Program-made: the position numbers and the translations under genes
Part shown: piece after piece, positions 22,973 through 34,900 of the stretch
Layout of the letters: each line of letters begins with the position of its first letter
How positions within the stretch are numbered: position 1 is the stretch's first letter
The notes under the pieces: generated by a model
Database searches by the model: none
What the model saw: the letters and a program-made list of their open reading frames with translations, nothing else
What the model was told of the DNA's origin: nothing
Source: Corticium candelabrum
Taxonomy: Eukaryota; Porifera; Homoscleromorpha; Homosclerophorida; Plakinidae
Length of the DNA stretch: 64,000 bases
NCBI RefSeq assembly: GCF_963422355.1
Contig: NC_085100.1
Location: 860,683 to 924,682, forward strand
Reading direction: 5' to 3'

Positions 22973-23685
22973 TCATGTCTCGCTCGTGCGCGCCCCCAAC
23001 ACATCACGTGATGCTCGGAAACCAGACAATCTACTGACAAACAATCTGCTCCTCTTGTTATCTTCAGTAGATGTACACGATATACTGATACAACACAACA
23101 GCTACAACAATACTATGGCTGACGGTAATTGACATGATCATGATGGGCAACCAGGAATGTAGTGTACTGTACTGATTACATGCACTGTACTCATGCATGA
23201 CTTCTTGAAACTGCTCAACACCAGCAGACTTCAACCACAGGAAGTATTAATTAACTGAAAGTGCTGGTAATGTCCAGTCAAGAAAAACACATGCTATACA
23301 CACAACAACATCAAACTTGAGTGGAAATGATAAACCATGTATTTGACAGAACAAACAGCAGTATGAAGAGGCACCATCCATAGATGTGATGGGAAACATC
23401 CCCGACAAAAATACATAATATAAAAGGTTCTATGACGACAACAGGGTAAAAAAGGTGGGACGAACGTATAACATCCCAACAACCAAACTCGACATAGTGC
23501 CAGCTACAACGCTACATGTGCAAACTAACAGCTGCAATAGAGCATCTACCGATAGGTTCTCTTACAAGATGTCATGCGTGAATAATGGGGTAGAAACAGA
23601 GGCCAGTTAATCAAATCAAATAAATCACGACTCTCTCAACTCTTCTGAATACTTTCATACTCTCTTTCTGCAACAGTCACATAAT
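22973..23685. other. Intergenic spacer: GTPase-RING promoter and 3' UTR of RRM gene A
   Basis: This holds the start region of the GTPase-RING gene, including acatcacgtgatg around 22,999-23,012 (a CACGTG E-box-like palindrome), and probably the 3' UTR of the neighbouring RRM gene. No domain-bearing frame is seen. Confidence 0.5.
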
Positions 23686-26144
23686 TTATCTCACAAACTG
23701 AACACCAGCAGCTGACACAGTTGACTGATGTGGTCCTCGAATGGGAACAGGAGGCGGACCCAATACAAACGTCGGAGATGCAAGGTCACCATACGATCCA
23801 GGATGTTGATGATGAGACAACATGGTAGGAAAGCCACCACTCAAGTGAATATGTTGTGTGTTGGGAGCCAGGGAAACAGTCGGACTCATCACACCCGCGT
23901 GTCTAGGTCCACTGCCTGTGTGATATCGCACAGAGGTATCAGAACTATATGCAATCTGAGGACTGCCAACTGCAATGAATATTGTGAATACATAACACAT
24001 CTGAACCAGTTGATTACAGTATACATACTGTAGGGGCCGGGTGGGTATGGACTAGCATGATATACACCACTTGCAGTGGGAACTGGTGCTTGACCACTCA
24101 TAGGACCAGGAACCGGAGCCATGTTGGGAGCTGGAGCTACATGGGTTTGATACCCTAACAACACAAACATATCATATTCTTTCCTCAGATCACGCACCAA
24201 ATGTTATTAACACCCGTGGGTGTCGGGACATAATAGTAGCCTGGCGGTGGACCATATCCGCGCATGGAAGGCGGAGGATACATACTCCCTTGAACTAGAA
24301 CAGGATCGTACGCTACAGGATACGACTTGGCTACACAACACATCCAAGCATTCAACACAATTAGTCCCACAACACTTTACACCGAAAAACAGCACACAAA
24401 TGCTACCTGATTTAACAGGATTTATACTCGTTCCATCCGGATTATCTCTGCCTGGTCTCGGAACTGCTTTCTTGGCCTCAACCTGTTGCACTCAAATATT
24501 CGATATACATCCATGTTGCATCGACGTTAACTACTAACTGTTTTTCCCTTTATAGAATGAAAATGCTCTTTACAGACCTCCTCTACACAATCCTCTGAGT
24601 CGAATGTTACAAATCCAAACCCTAACACAAACGACATTCAATCCACGTAATTGTCTTGCCATCTGCAGAATGCCATACAAAGGTATTTATTTACCTCTCA
24701 TGCGCTTGGTGGATGGATCAATCATCAGAATGATCTCCAACACCTGGAAAACATCGCACCAATAATCGCTCCGGATGTTTTAATAGGCGATTTGAATAAT
24801 TGACTATTGATGTGAATGTATACCTCGCCATACTGTGAGAAGTACTGCCGCACGTCGGATTCTGTTGTGTTGTATGACAGACCGCCAACAAATATCTTCT
24901 TCACTCGACCCTCGTAGCTGCCTACTACCTGACCCTTAGGCTGCAAAACAACCACCTCGTGGCGTATCCGCACACACGCGTAAAAAGATTTCTACCTTCC
25001 CGGAACTTTGACCGCGAGCGACGGCCGCTTTCGGATCGATCTAAAGCACAAAACACATGCGGCACATGCTCATCCCTCGGGGTATGCGATTGTCGAAACA
25101 GTCGGAATAGACTGATCGTGCAGTAACGAGTCGAGTACAATACACCTGTCACGCCCCCTCGTTGCAAGGGGCCTCGTCCGGCTCCTCCCACTTACTTTTT
25201 TCTTATCGAGCCAATGTTCGCCTGTCGCCAGCGCCTTGTTGACCGTCTCCGGATCTTTGAACGTTATGAAGCCGAATCCCCTGCGAAGTAGACGTCGTTG
25301 AGGCAGAACGAAACGAGAAGACACAAAATAATATGCAAGAAACGGACGCCCCCGTCGTCAACAGTCAACAACGATGGGCCGGCTAATTCGTATGACCACC
25401 CCTACCAGATCGATTGCCTCTCGAAGTTCGCGATGATGTCAGTTGGCGTTTTCTCGTCGACTAAACGAATGGCGCATCTTATTGCATCTCAATGACCGTC
25501 GACGTCGCATCATTTTATATCGACCGCATGCGTCGACGCAGCACACGCTCGACATGCAAACAGAGCCCGACGAGCCTCTCTGGAACGACAACATCGCAAT
25601 GTGTGGAATGCAACGACCACTCCACACGCGAGAATCAAACGCCTCTCCCCCGCTCTTGCCTCTAACTCGTTTCGCGGAACTGCCTGTTGCACGTGCAGCC
25701 CAGCGGGCCAAGAACGCAACCGGTCGACGCACGAGCGACGACGTGCGCTCGTAGGCAAGAGGGAGGCAAGAAAAGTTACGGTAGGTTGTACCCCAGTAAA
25801 GCCACAACAGCAGACGCCTACCACACCGTACCTGGACCGTCTTGTGATTCCGTCTAGCATAACTTGCGCGTGGATAACCTCTCCGAACTGCGAGAAGTGT
25901 TTCTTGATGCCATCTGCACGTACGGACGGCCAAACATTGACATCACTGCACCAACACGCTCACCACATCGACAAACATACGAACCATCGTACCTTCCGTC
26001 GTTTCCCAGCTGAGACCGCCAACGAAAATTTTTCTGCCTCGGGTGCAAACCCAAACAAAGGCCAATGACAACAATGCAGACGAGGTAGGCAAGAGTGGCG
26101 AGCACTGGCGCGGTCACTCACCGGCTCTCGTCGTCCATAGTCAT
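23686..26144 (-). CDS. Tandem-RRM protein A (Musashi/DAZAP1 family)
   Basis: The protein starts MTMDDES (26144). The first intron falls in phase 2 just before RNP2, [17 protein letters not shown]1 continues with [11 protein letters not shown] and [11 protein letters not shown] (RNP1, ~25.3 kb), then the linker [18 protein letters not shown]2 has [20 protein letters not shown] (~24.87 kb), [17 protein letters not shown] and [15 protein letters not shown], ending [14 protein letters not shown]. The exon for the end of RRM2 (around 24,490-24,530) was not resolved. The tail is rich in P, Y and G, ending AAGVQFVR. These are sequence-specific mRNA-binding proteins acting in translation and localisation. 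It is the downstream-most of three tandem paralogues on this strand. Confidence 0.85.
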
Positions 26145-26620
26145 TTCTGTAGCGTCGCTGGGCTAGCAGACCCAACAGATGCTCCACACGTACCGGGTGT
26201 CGCGCGAGTGACTAGTCAAACAGATTAGATCGCCGGGAAAATTCAATTCAATGGAGGCGGCGCTAAAACGCCTAGGGAATGCACGGATGCTGAGATGCCG
26301 GATACGGAGACCAAGCTCTCGAAATCTCGTTTACTGCACTCCCGCCAAGCAAAGCGCAGTAATAGGTAAACTGTCATATATGACCGGTATAAAAGAGTGT
26401 CTACTGTCCGCTACATGAGTGTCGGACACGCCAATAAACCTAGTGCAAATCGAAACTACTGCTACAGACTAGAAACCTACATCTAGGTGATAGGCTGAAT
26501 GACCAAAAAGATTACAACCAGAATTACATATAACTCCAGTCAATGACGAATTATTGTGATTACCCTAAAAGTTTACGCTAAACTCTATAAGTAGTAAGTT
26601 CATCCAGTCATACATGTCGT
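26145..26620. other. Spacer between RRM genes A and B
   Basis: About 475 bp hold the promoter and 5' UTR of RRM gene A and the 3' UTR of RRM gene B. No coding sequence is recognised. Confidence 0.5.
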
Positions 26621-27688
26621 TTAGAATCCAGGAAACCTTCCTCGACCATAACCGCCTCCGTCAGCTGATAGAGATGAGTCCTGTCTGAACCCTGCAATTG
26701 CACTGTACTCGTTGCTGAACGCGTTTTGTTGACTGAACGCATGCGGTTGACCAGCAAACGGTTGTTCTTCTGTTAAAGGTGTGCTGTTGGGAGCTACAGA
26801 GAAAGGGTCTGAACTAGACAATGTAGAGCTACTGGTAAATTGTGAGAGTATTTGTTGCTGCCGTTGTGCTACATGGTCATCATGATTACTGAATGCCGAC
26901 GACCGTACACCTAGAAATGAGTCAAACCAAGAAAGATGCGATGAAAAAAACTAACACACAACAACATGATCATCTCTACCTAGCTGGCTGGCGAAACCTG
27001 CTCCGAGCAGATGAGATTGTTCTTGCTGTTGTGTTGTACCACTACTACTAAAAGGGTCATAATTCGAGCTTTGACTACTGAGTCCACCCATCTGTTGCAA
27101 ACTTCCCTCCAACGTCGTGTTTGCGTATGGGAATCGAGACGTTTGACTACTATACTGCTGATTTGGAAAGGTGCCCATTCCTGGTTGTTGAGAATACACT
27201 GATAGTTGACCAGGTTGACCTGTCCCAACCACAAGATCAGGTACAAAACCACAGGCACAAAACCACAGGCACTTCACATTGGGTCCTTATTAAGTCCATT
27301 ATCACAAATACCTTTCCACATGCAGTGGCCCACCACAAAACAATACAAATTATGCACTTGACAGAATTCCAAAACAATAATCAGCAACATTATTAGCATT
27401 AGATCACTTCCTGTACATGTACCAAACACTGCATGCATTGAGGTGGGGCTAAATCTACTAACTACTACATTAATTAATTTATGATATTACAGTAAACTAT
27501 TGCCCTTGTGCACTTACAACATGTACAGTAGTCCCGCAGTTCAAACATCTTGTAGCAAGCTTTTCTTATTTGTACTTGTTATCTGTATGATTAGTCTCAA
27601 TACATAGCAACACACTGAGATGATATAAAACTGACATCAACTGAATGGTCCTTATTAGTCCTCCCCGACCCTATCACTCACACTCACA

Positions 27689-27719
<31 letters not shown>

Positions 27720-29263
27720 CATGCATATTCCTACAAGTGCTAAAATGTAATCTGCTAAATAAACAAAGAATAGCATTAATAATCAGACTACTGTAAGTGT
27801 TCTTCCATAATGAATTAGAGCTACCTATACACAATCACTTCTTTTCATCCATATCAACTAGTCGTGTGAGACTGACTATGACACACGTGTACACGTTACA
27901 CATGAAACAAACTCAAATCTCTCAGTCAACGAAATTTGCTCAAAACAGCTCGACAACCACAAAATGATATGCTTACCCGGATAAGTCTGTGGCGATCCGA
28001 CCGGTCCGTATGCCTGACTTAGTCCCGGATGCGCAGCACCATACTGATAAGGAGAGTAAGGACTTTGAGTCGAATTAAATCCTTGCAAAACAAAACAACA
28101 TCACATAACTAATAAATTAAACTTCTATTGCCCTATATATCGTTACCCCTGTATTCATTTTGACGTGTTGCTGTCAATGTCAAGGGACTCGTGGAATTGG
28201 GAATGTATCCCGGTTCGCCAGGTCTAGGAAATGCCTTTTTTGCTTCCACCTGACATCGACACACAGCAATCAACCAAAGGGCGACACCTAGCCACAATTT
28301 CCTTCAATACCGTTTTTCCATTGATCTGATGATACTTTGCAGTCACCACCATGTCAACAGCATCAGTGGAATCCAGTGTGACAAAACCGAATCCTAGTGC
28401 ACGATTCATATATACTTACTTACTTACTCGATGCTCTACAAAACTCCTGATATTTCCAACCTCGTGGTCTCTGTGATTGTTTATCAATCATGAGGACAAC
28501 ATCCTGCACGTTACCATACGAAGAAAAGTAATGTTCGATGTCTTCTTTCATTGTCCCAGCTGCGATACCTCCAATGAATATCTTTTTTGTGTCACCCTGA
28601 TACATGGGCATGTTTGGTATACCTGCCTTTACCTCGAGTTAAAAAAGACAATTTTGAGATCAAACGCTTAGTGATCACTTGATTTGGTGACACCTTCTCG
28701 AGTCTATTGCCTGCCACAGTGGACATTGGTCCACGCGAGGATGCTTGTAGTAAAGCCGGTTTGGGATCGATCTAAGAGAAATGCATCTCTGCAAACGCAT
28801 ATTTGACGAAGATGGAATAGTCATGTTACTAACGCCTCTTAGCGCCAAGTAGCTCACCTGCTTGCCATCCAAAATGTGAGGCGTATTCGTATCGCAGACA
28901 CACTTTACAGCCTCTGCATCGGTGAATTGAACGAACGCAAAACCTCTGCAGCAGTACAACTTACCGCAAGAACAATAGTAAATGTGTGCAGACTGCATCT
29001 CACCTTGGTTTTTGTGTCGTTTGATCTCGCATGATCTGACAGGACGAAATCTGACCAAATTGCTTGAAATATTGCTTAAGAGATTCTACATCCATTCAAC
29101 GGTATCATACTATTCGATGGACACAGTATTTGCGCTAAGCTCATTACCGTCGGTCGTGTTCCAACTGAGGCCCCCGACAAATATTTTTCTACACAAGGCT
29201 GTTGTAAGGCTAAAGCAAAACTGTGCATACTCGACCTACACCTTACCCTACTTCTTCCACCAT
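26621..29263 (-). CDS. Tandem-RRM protein B (Musashi/DAZAP1 family)
   Basis: The protein starts MVEEVG (29263), then a phase-2 intron before [17 protein letters not shown]1 continues with SLKQYFKQFGQISSCQIM, GFAFVQFTDAEAVKCVCD (28.93 kb) and LDGKQ. The linker IDPKPALLQ resembles the IDPKP of DAZAP1. RRM2 is KKIFIGGIAAGTMKEDIEHY (28.58 kb), GFGFVTLDSTDAVDMVV and NGKTV, then VEAKKAFPRPGEPGY. The long tail is rich in Q, S, G and Y (YSPYQYGAAHPGLSQAYG; FSQQNAFSNEYSAIAG) and ends GGGYGRGRFPGF. RNP1 in RRM2 has VTL rather than VTF, a mild change. The low-complexity tail suggests condensate-forming behaviour, by analogy with hnRNPs. Confidence 0.85.
27677..27718. repeat. (CA)n microsatellite
   Basis: A cactcacactcacacaca-type tract lies in an intron of RRM gene B. 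Confidence 0.95.
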
Positions 29264-29511
29264 TGCTCTTGTATCTAAGTGGCACGTGGTATTCGTCCGG
29301 GATCGTGCCTCGTCACTAGTATTCATACGCATGCGTGATAACACCTTCCGTGTACGCAGAACTCGTGTTCCAATTTCTCGTACAGAACGAATAAGCAGAA
29401 AACGGTGCGTCGATTAAAAGTGTACTATTTATCGCGTCAATTGTTAGGTATGTCACTAAGTGTCAATACACTTTCTATGTGAACTGTGAGTGTATCAACA
29501 TCTTACGCTAG

Positions 29512-31872
29512 TCAATAAGGCTGAAATCTAACTGATCCTCTTCCTGTGCCCTGGGGAGTTGTCTGAGGTTGGTTGTAAGTCGCATTTGCTCCGCTTGTAT
29601 CATAACCTTGCTGAGGTTGTCCGTACGCTTGAACGCCTGGACGAGCTGCTGGTGCTGATGAATATCCACTAACAGAGTATGATGCTTTGGAAGGCCCATA
29701 GTTGGACTGTTCTTGGCCATAGGAGCCCATCGCCTGAGTAGGGGTAGCTATTTCAACGTAACAAATACAATCATCAAGTCATGAACATAAACAAGCTGAT
29801 CAAACAATAAACAGACACAACAGACATGCATACTCAATCTGTTAGTCTTAAAGTCACACAGGCAGACAACCAACCAGACAAGCAAGTCCACACCAACAGA
29901 CTCACTAACAAGGAACACACATTCCTACCAGCTTGAGCTTGAGTTGCATACTGGGAAGCCGTAGGGTAACTCTGCTGAGGAAAGCTCTGAGCTCCATATG
30001 ATTGCTGTCCACCTCCATAGCCAGGTGTCCCGTATCCTTGTGCTCCATACGCTTGCTGATATCCCTGTCCGTATGGTTGTGGAGGCTGCATTTGGCCCGG
30101 TTGTTGTGGAGGCACTTGGGGTTGAGGTGGCTGCCCTGGTACTGGGTGCTGTGGCTGCATGGGGTGCTGTGGCTGTTGTACATAGGCATCATAACCTCCC
30201 GCACGTGGATATCCTTGAGCTAAATATCAAACAACAACAACACCAACAGTTAGTAGCTGCTGTAGCCTGTGTCCCTTGTGTATATCTAATATCCACCATC
30301 ATCTAGTGAACACTGCAGACCACAAGGATCAATGTTTGCCTACATTGACTCTACAACTCAAACGGTAGTCAAGAGTAGAAACGACTCATGTAGGCAAAGA
30401 TGACAATTTTACAAGAACGACCACCCACCAAAATATCACAATGTCACTCTACCCATCTCCTGACCACACATATTAGCAGCATCAACTATGTTCAACAATT
30501 CCAACAAGCATGTTGCATAACCATTGCTTTCCAACCATGACAGTCCAACCTAACCAGACCGTCCAAAGACCAAACAACCTTACAGGGGAACTCAAACGGA
30601 AATACAACCTGATCTCAAAATGTAGGCTTTAATCGTGAAACTTCGTGCTGCGCTAATTTCAAGCAGCCATCGCTTTGGCAGGGGAGAAAACGCGTTATGT
30701 ACAGAGCATGCGCCAGACTGACATGTCATTGGCACTGAGCTCTGCCCACACCAAATGAATTGTCTCAGTAGCTCAGTTATCTCGCCAGTAAACTACAAGC
30801 AACTAAACGGGAATTGTAACTATAAAGGAATCTTGTGTTTTAAGGCCTTAGAAGAGCTTTTTTTGTAACAAAGTAGGATGCTAGAGACCGTTTTCTTCCA
30901 GTAGACTTGACCCTCTCCTCTCACAGAAGATGAGGCTAGCGCAATAAAAATCAACAGTAATTAGCGCCAGCCTTCGCTCTATTGATCCACAATGAGAAAC
31001 ACGCACAAGGGTCAAGTATGTCAAGGAAGCGTAGATGTTCTCTTCGAGAGACCTGCTTAGGCAGACACGCCCCTTCTTATTGTTCTAGTCCTACGTCCAC
31101 GTCAAGTTTAGGTAGCAGTCCGGTGTGATCAGCTTTGGCAATCAGCGTGGCTTCTAGATGCCTCATCAGCGGTGCTAGAAGATTGAGTATCCGGGAATGA
31201 CAAGGGGCGGTATGTGGTCACCGAGTCTACACACCGTGCAGGGTGGAACAACTTACGAACTGCAGTGCTAACTACACCGTCTACATCATTGCGTTGGGGT
31301 AAAAGTCTAAGGCTCAATCAAAGCCATTCTGCACCTGCAACACTTCATCCCGCCACTGTTTGAAAGGGGCGCGTCCGCTTACTTAGATCTCTCCAAGAGA
31401 ACTTCATATTAGAACCCTCTGAATGTTTCTTTGTAGATTAATGGAACAAAGGCTAACGCTAATTACCATTGAGTTTAATTGCGCTACCCTCATCTTCTGT
31501 GAGAGGAGAGGGTCAAGTCTGCTGCGAGAAAACGACGTCCAGCATCCTACTTTCGTTGCAGAGAGCTCTTCTAAGGCCTTAAAACACAAAATAACTGAGC
31601 TATGCAAGCAATTCATTCGATGTACGCGGAGCTTAGCACCAAAGACGTGTCAGTCTGGCACATGCTCCGTAACCCACATTTTCTCTGCTACCAAAGTGAC
31701 TGTTAGCCTCAAAGTAGCACAGCACAAACTTTCCCAATAAAGCCTACATTTTGAGATCAGGTTGCATTTCCGTTGGAGTTCCCTTTAACTACGCCAATGT
31801 TTCCATAGGCAAAAGCAGCACCACATAAGCAAACATTGGCACAGTCTGCTAACTACCCAACTGGGTGTCACT

Positions 31873-31913
<41 letters not shown>

Positions 31914-34900
31914 ACGCGCGCATAACGTCTCTGACCTTGATATCCACCTTGTTGTCCATATTGGTACTGTCCATACGAACGGTTATAATCGTCGTATCCC
32001 TGGTAGTCCTGACCGTAACCATAGTTTGCACTGGGAGCATTAAATCCACGTCCTCCCCCATAACCTTGTGGTCCAGCTACAGAAAAAGCAAGCCAGTGCA
32101 TATTACCTTGATGAGAATAAGCTAGTGGCTACAAGATGCCAAAAGCCGAAGACGGACAAGGTATACATTTCAATTTTTGCCTTAGATGACACTAGGAAGG
32201 CAACCGAGTGCCCAACTAGCAACACAAAGGCAAGCAAACTCAACGAAATTAAATAATTGATTAATTTACAATACAGTAGTCCCTCTTGAGTACGACTGCC
32301 TCGTTATTATGACCAGTTTAGTCACGTAACTGATATGCAAACATACGTGGCAGCTACAAACATGAGAGACAAACCACTGTACCAAAACCAAACAAAACAT
32401 TGCCCATAAAGGCACAGAATTCAATCTTCCCGGCCGACATTTAGTATGTTCGTAGTCCCCGGCAGTGCCTACAATGCAATACACTTACACATTCCTCCTC
32501 CTCTGCCATGGCCTCGTCCTCGACCGACTGAACTCTTCGGAAACGATCCGGGAACATAGCCTTTCTCCCCGGGTCTCGGTTGTGCTTTCTTGCACTCAAC
32601 CTATGACATCATAAACGTGAATCAGTAATGAAACCTAATTTTGCAACGCTTAATATTGGTACTCGCTAACTGTCAAAAGGGCAATCAATAAGTACAGCCA
32701 CACCACCACCAGACTGATTATCACACGGCTCTATGCTGGCGTGGTGTGGCCAACTGATCGTCTCTCTGAGTGTGAATAGCTTTATTTCTCGCTGCACAAC
32801 GCACACTATAACGTAACTCATTTCCACTGATTTATATCAACGTACAATTGTCTCTACGCAAGTTAGATACAAGAGACATCGTTACAGTAGACCGAGTCTC
32901 TTCCAAGTTAATCCAACGTGTAGTACCAACATGTACCAATATGTATCAACATAGGTAGATGCCTACTTTCCAGGTTTATCAACAATACATTGTATATACT
33001 CCAAGTTATCAAGTAACCATTGAAGTGAGAATCACATTATCTTCGTTACTGTGTCCTACACAACGTGGCTGTATTCGTACATATCAATATCACAATATAC
33101 TCATTGTAGATAGCAATTGGTAATGCATCTGTTGCTTACAAAGAATTTGTTGTCTATCGTTAAATAAAGTATCTACCACTCAGAGAGATGTCACAGCTCT
33201 ACAACAGCAGTATCTACGTAGAAGGGATTACTACACCCGTTTTCCTTTGATCTCAATGAAATGATCCTTCACTACTTTGTCAACAGTTTCTTCACTTTCA
33301 AACGTGACAAAACCAAAACCTAGAGAGTAGTTTACACATTACACCTGTCCTGAAATGACACCATATAAACCAGTTGTTATAGTAATTAATTAGTTAACAA
33401 GCCACACAACAAAACCAGCCTGAGCGACTGTAGCAGAGCAGCGACGGTCTCACTAACTTACAAATCTAAACACTTACGACACTACAAATGTCACGTCTTC
33501 GCAATCCTTGTCTGACAAAAGCACTTCGATTGGTCAGCAGTGGTAATCAATCAGTAGTGCAATTACTTGGTGACAACTTGGAAAACAACAATTAATTCAT
33601 GCAGTCTAATCTTCGTGTAGTTCCATGCTAGAGTGACTGACCACAACCTGACAACGATCCAGTGTGAGTATAATATGAAAGTAAAGCAATGGATTCTGTA
33701 ATACGAGTACTACAAACACCAATGCAACATCATCCCGCAGTTTTCGGTTCCATCAACAAGATAAATAGGGCCAAACCGAACAATTGTCAAGTTCGGGTAA
33801 TCCGACCGACCATCTTTCCCAAAGGATTTTTTGCTCTTGACATCTTTACGTTTTTATAGCTACAGTAGACTTGCAGTGCAGTGCAGACGTGCCTGCTTTG
33901 TTGAAGTCAACTAGGTAAATACTTCTTGTTCAGGTAGTATGCCTGCCGTATGCGTCACAGTAACGGAGGGTCCACGCTGTTTGGTAACAGCAGAGCGCTG
34001 AGAATAGCTAAGGGCCGAACGCTGGACAGCCTACTGATGGAAATGTGGGACGTCATGTTGAACACATGCAGAGTGCTGCATAGCTGAAGCTAGAAACTGA
34101 TTTCAGACAGCTCTGTTAGATGACGTAGGGCTTCATATAGAATTTGGAAGATGAGGGAACGTTACCCAAACTTGACAGTTTTTTCGGTTTGGCCTAGTTT
34201 ACATACTGTACAAGTTTGGGTCTCACAACTTGATATAATCAGCGATATTGTAATTCATTCTGTCACCAATTGTGTTCTTGTACTTATTCTCGTACTACCT
34301 GACTCATTTACGTTAGAGTTGCATCGATAATCGAATCGGTTATCGGTTAATATAAGCATATCGGCTCTATATCAGAATCGGAAAGTCTTGCTTAGGTGTA
34401 TGCCGATAGGTTAAGCATACGTGTCAGTCTATTAGGGCCATGTGAGTTGTGTGCATGTCTGGGTAAACAGAAGTCTCCCATTTGAGAGCATTTCAAGGTG
34501 GCTGAGGTACAATGTTTGTGCGCTGCAAGGCTTGTAAACATGAACACCACTGATTATCTATAAAATATAATTAAATCAGATATCAGTATTGGCTATTGGT
34601 ATCGCCAATTTTTGCTTGGATATCAGTTATCAGTGCAACTCTAATTTATGTACCATCGACAACAAGTTTGTGTACATTTCAGCCACCGAGGGCAGCATTC
34701 GTCCAGAGAAGACGCCTACTGAAGCAGCTAAACTCACACTGTCACACGTCTAATGATAAGACTAACCAAACTCGAGTAAATCCAACAATTTGACTACAGA
34801 CAGAACTCAAAGGTACTGCACGAAATATACGTTGCTGGCACAGGTGAATGTGATAAAGATGGCAATCCACTGTCAGTTCAACGTTAGAATTAATCTTGTT

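Noticed and set aside
25439-26068. Several overlapping frames over 100 residues on both strands
   Set aside because: They arise from a GC-richer stretch covering introns and small RRM exons of gene A; only the RRM-frame segments are supported.
32273-32475. Possible pogo-like MITE (CAGTAGTCCCT... start, GACTACGAAC-like end)
   Set aside because: The ends match over too few bases and no convincing TA duplication is seen on the right.
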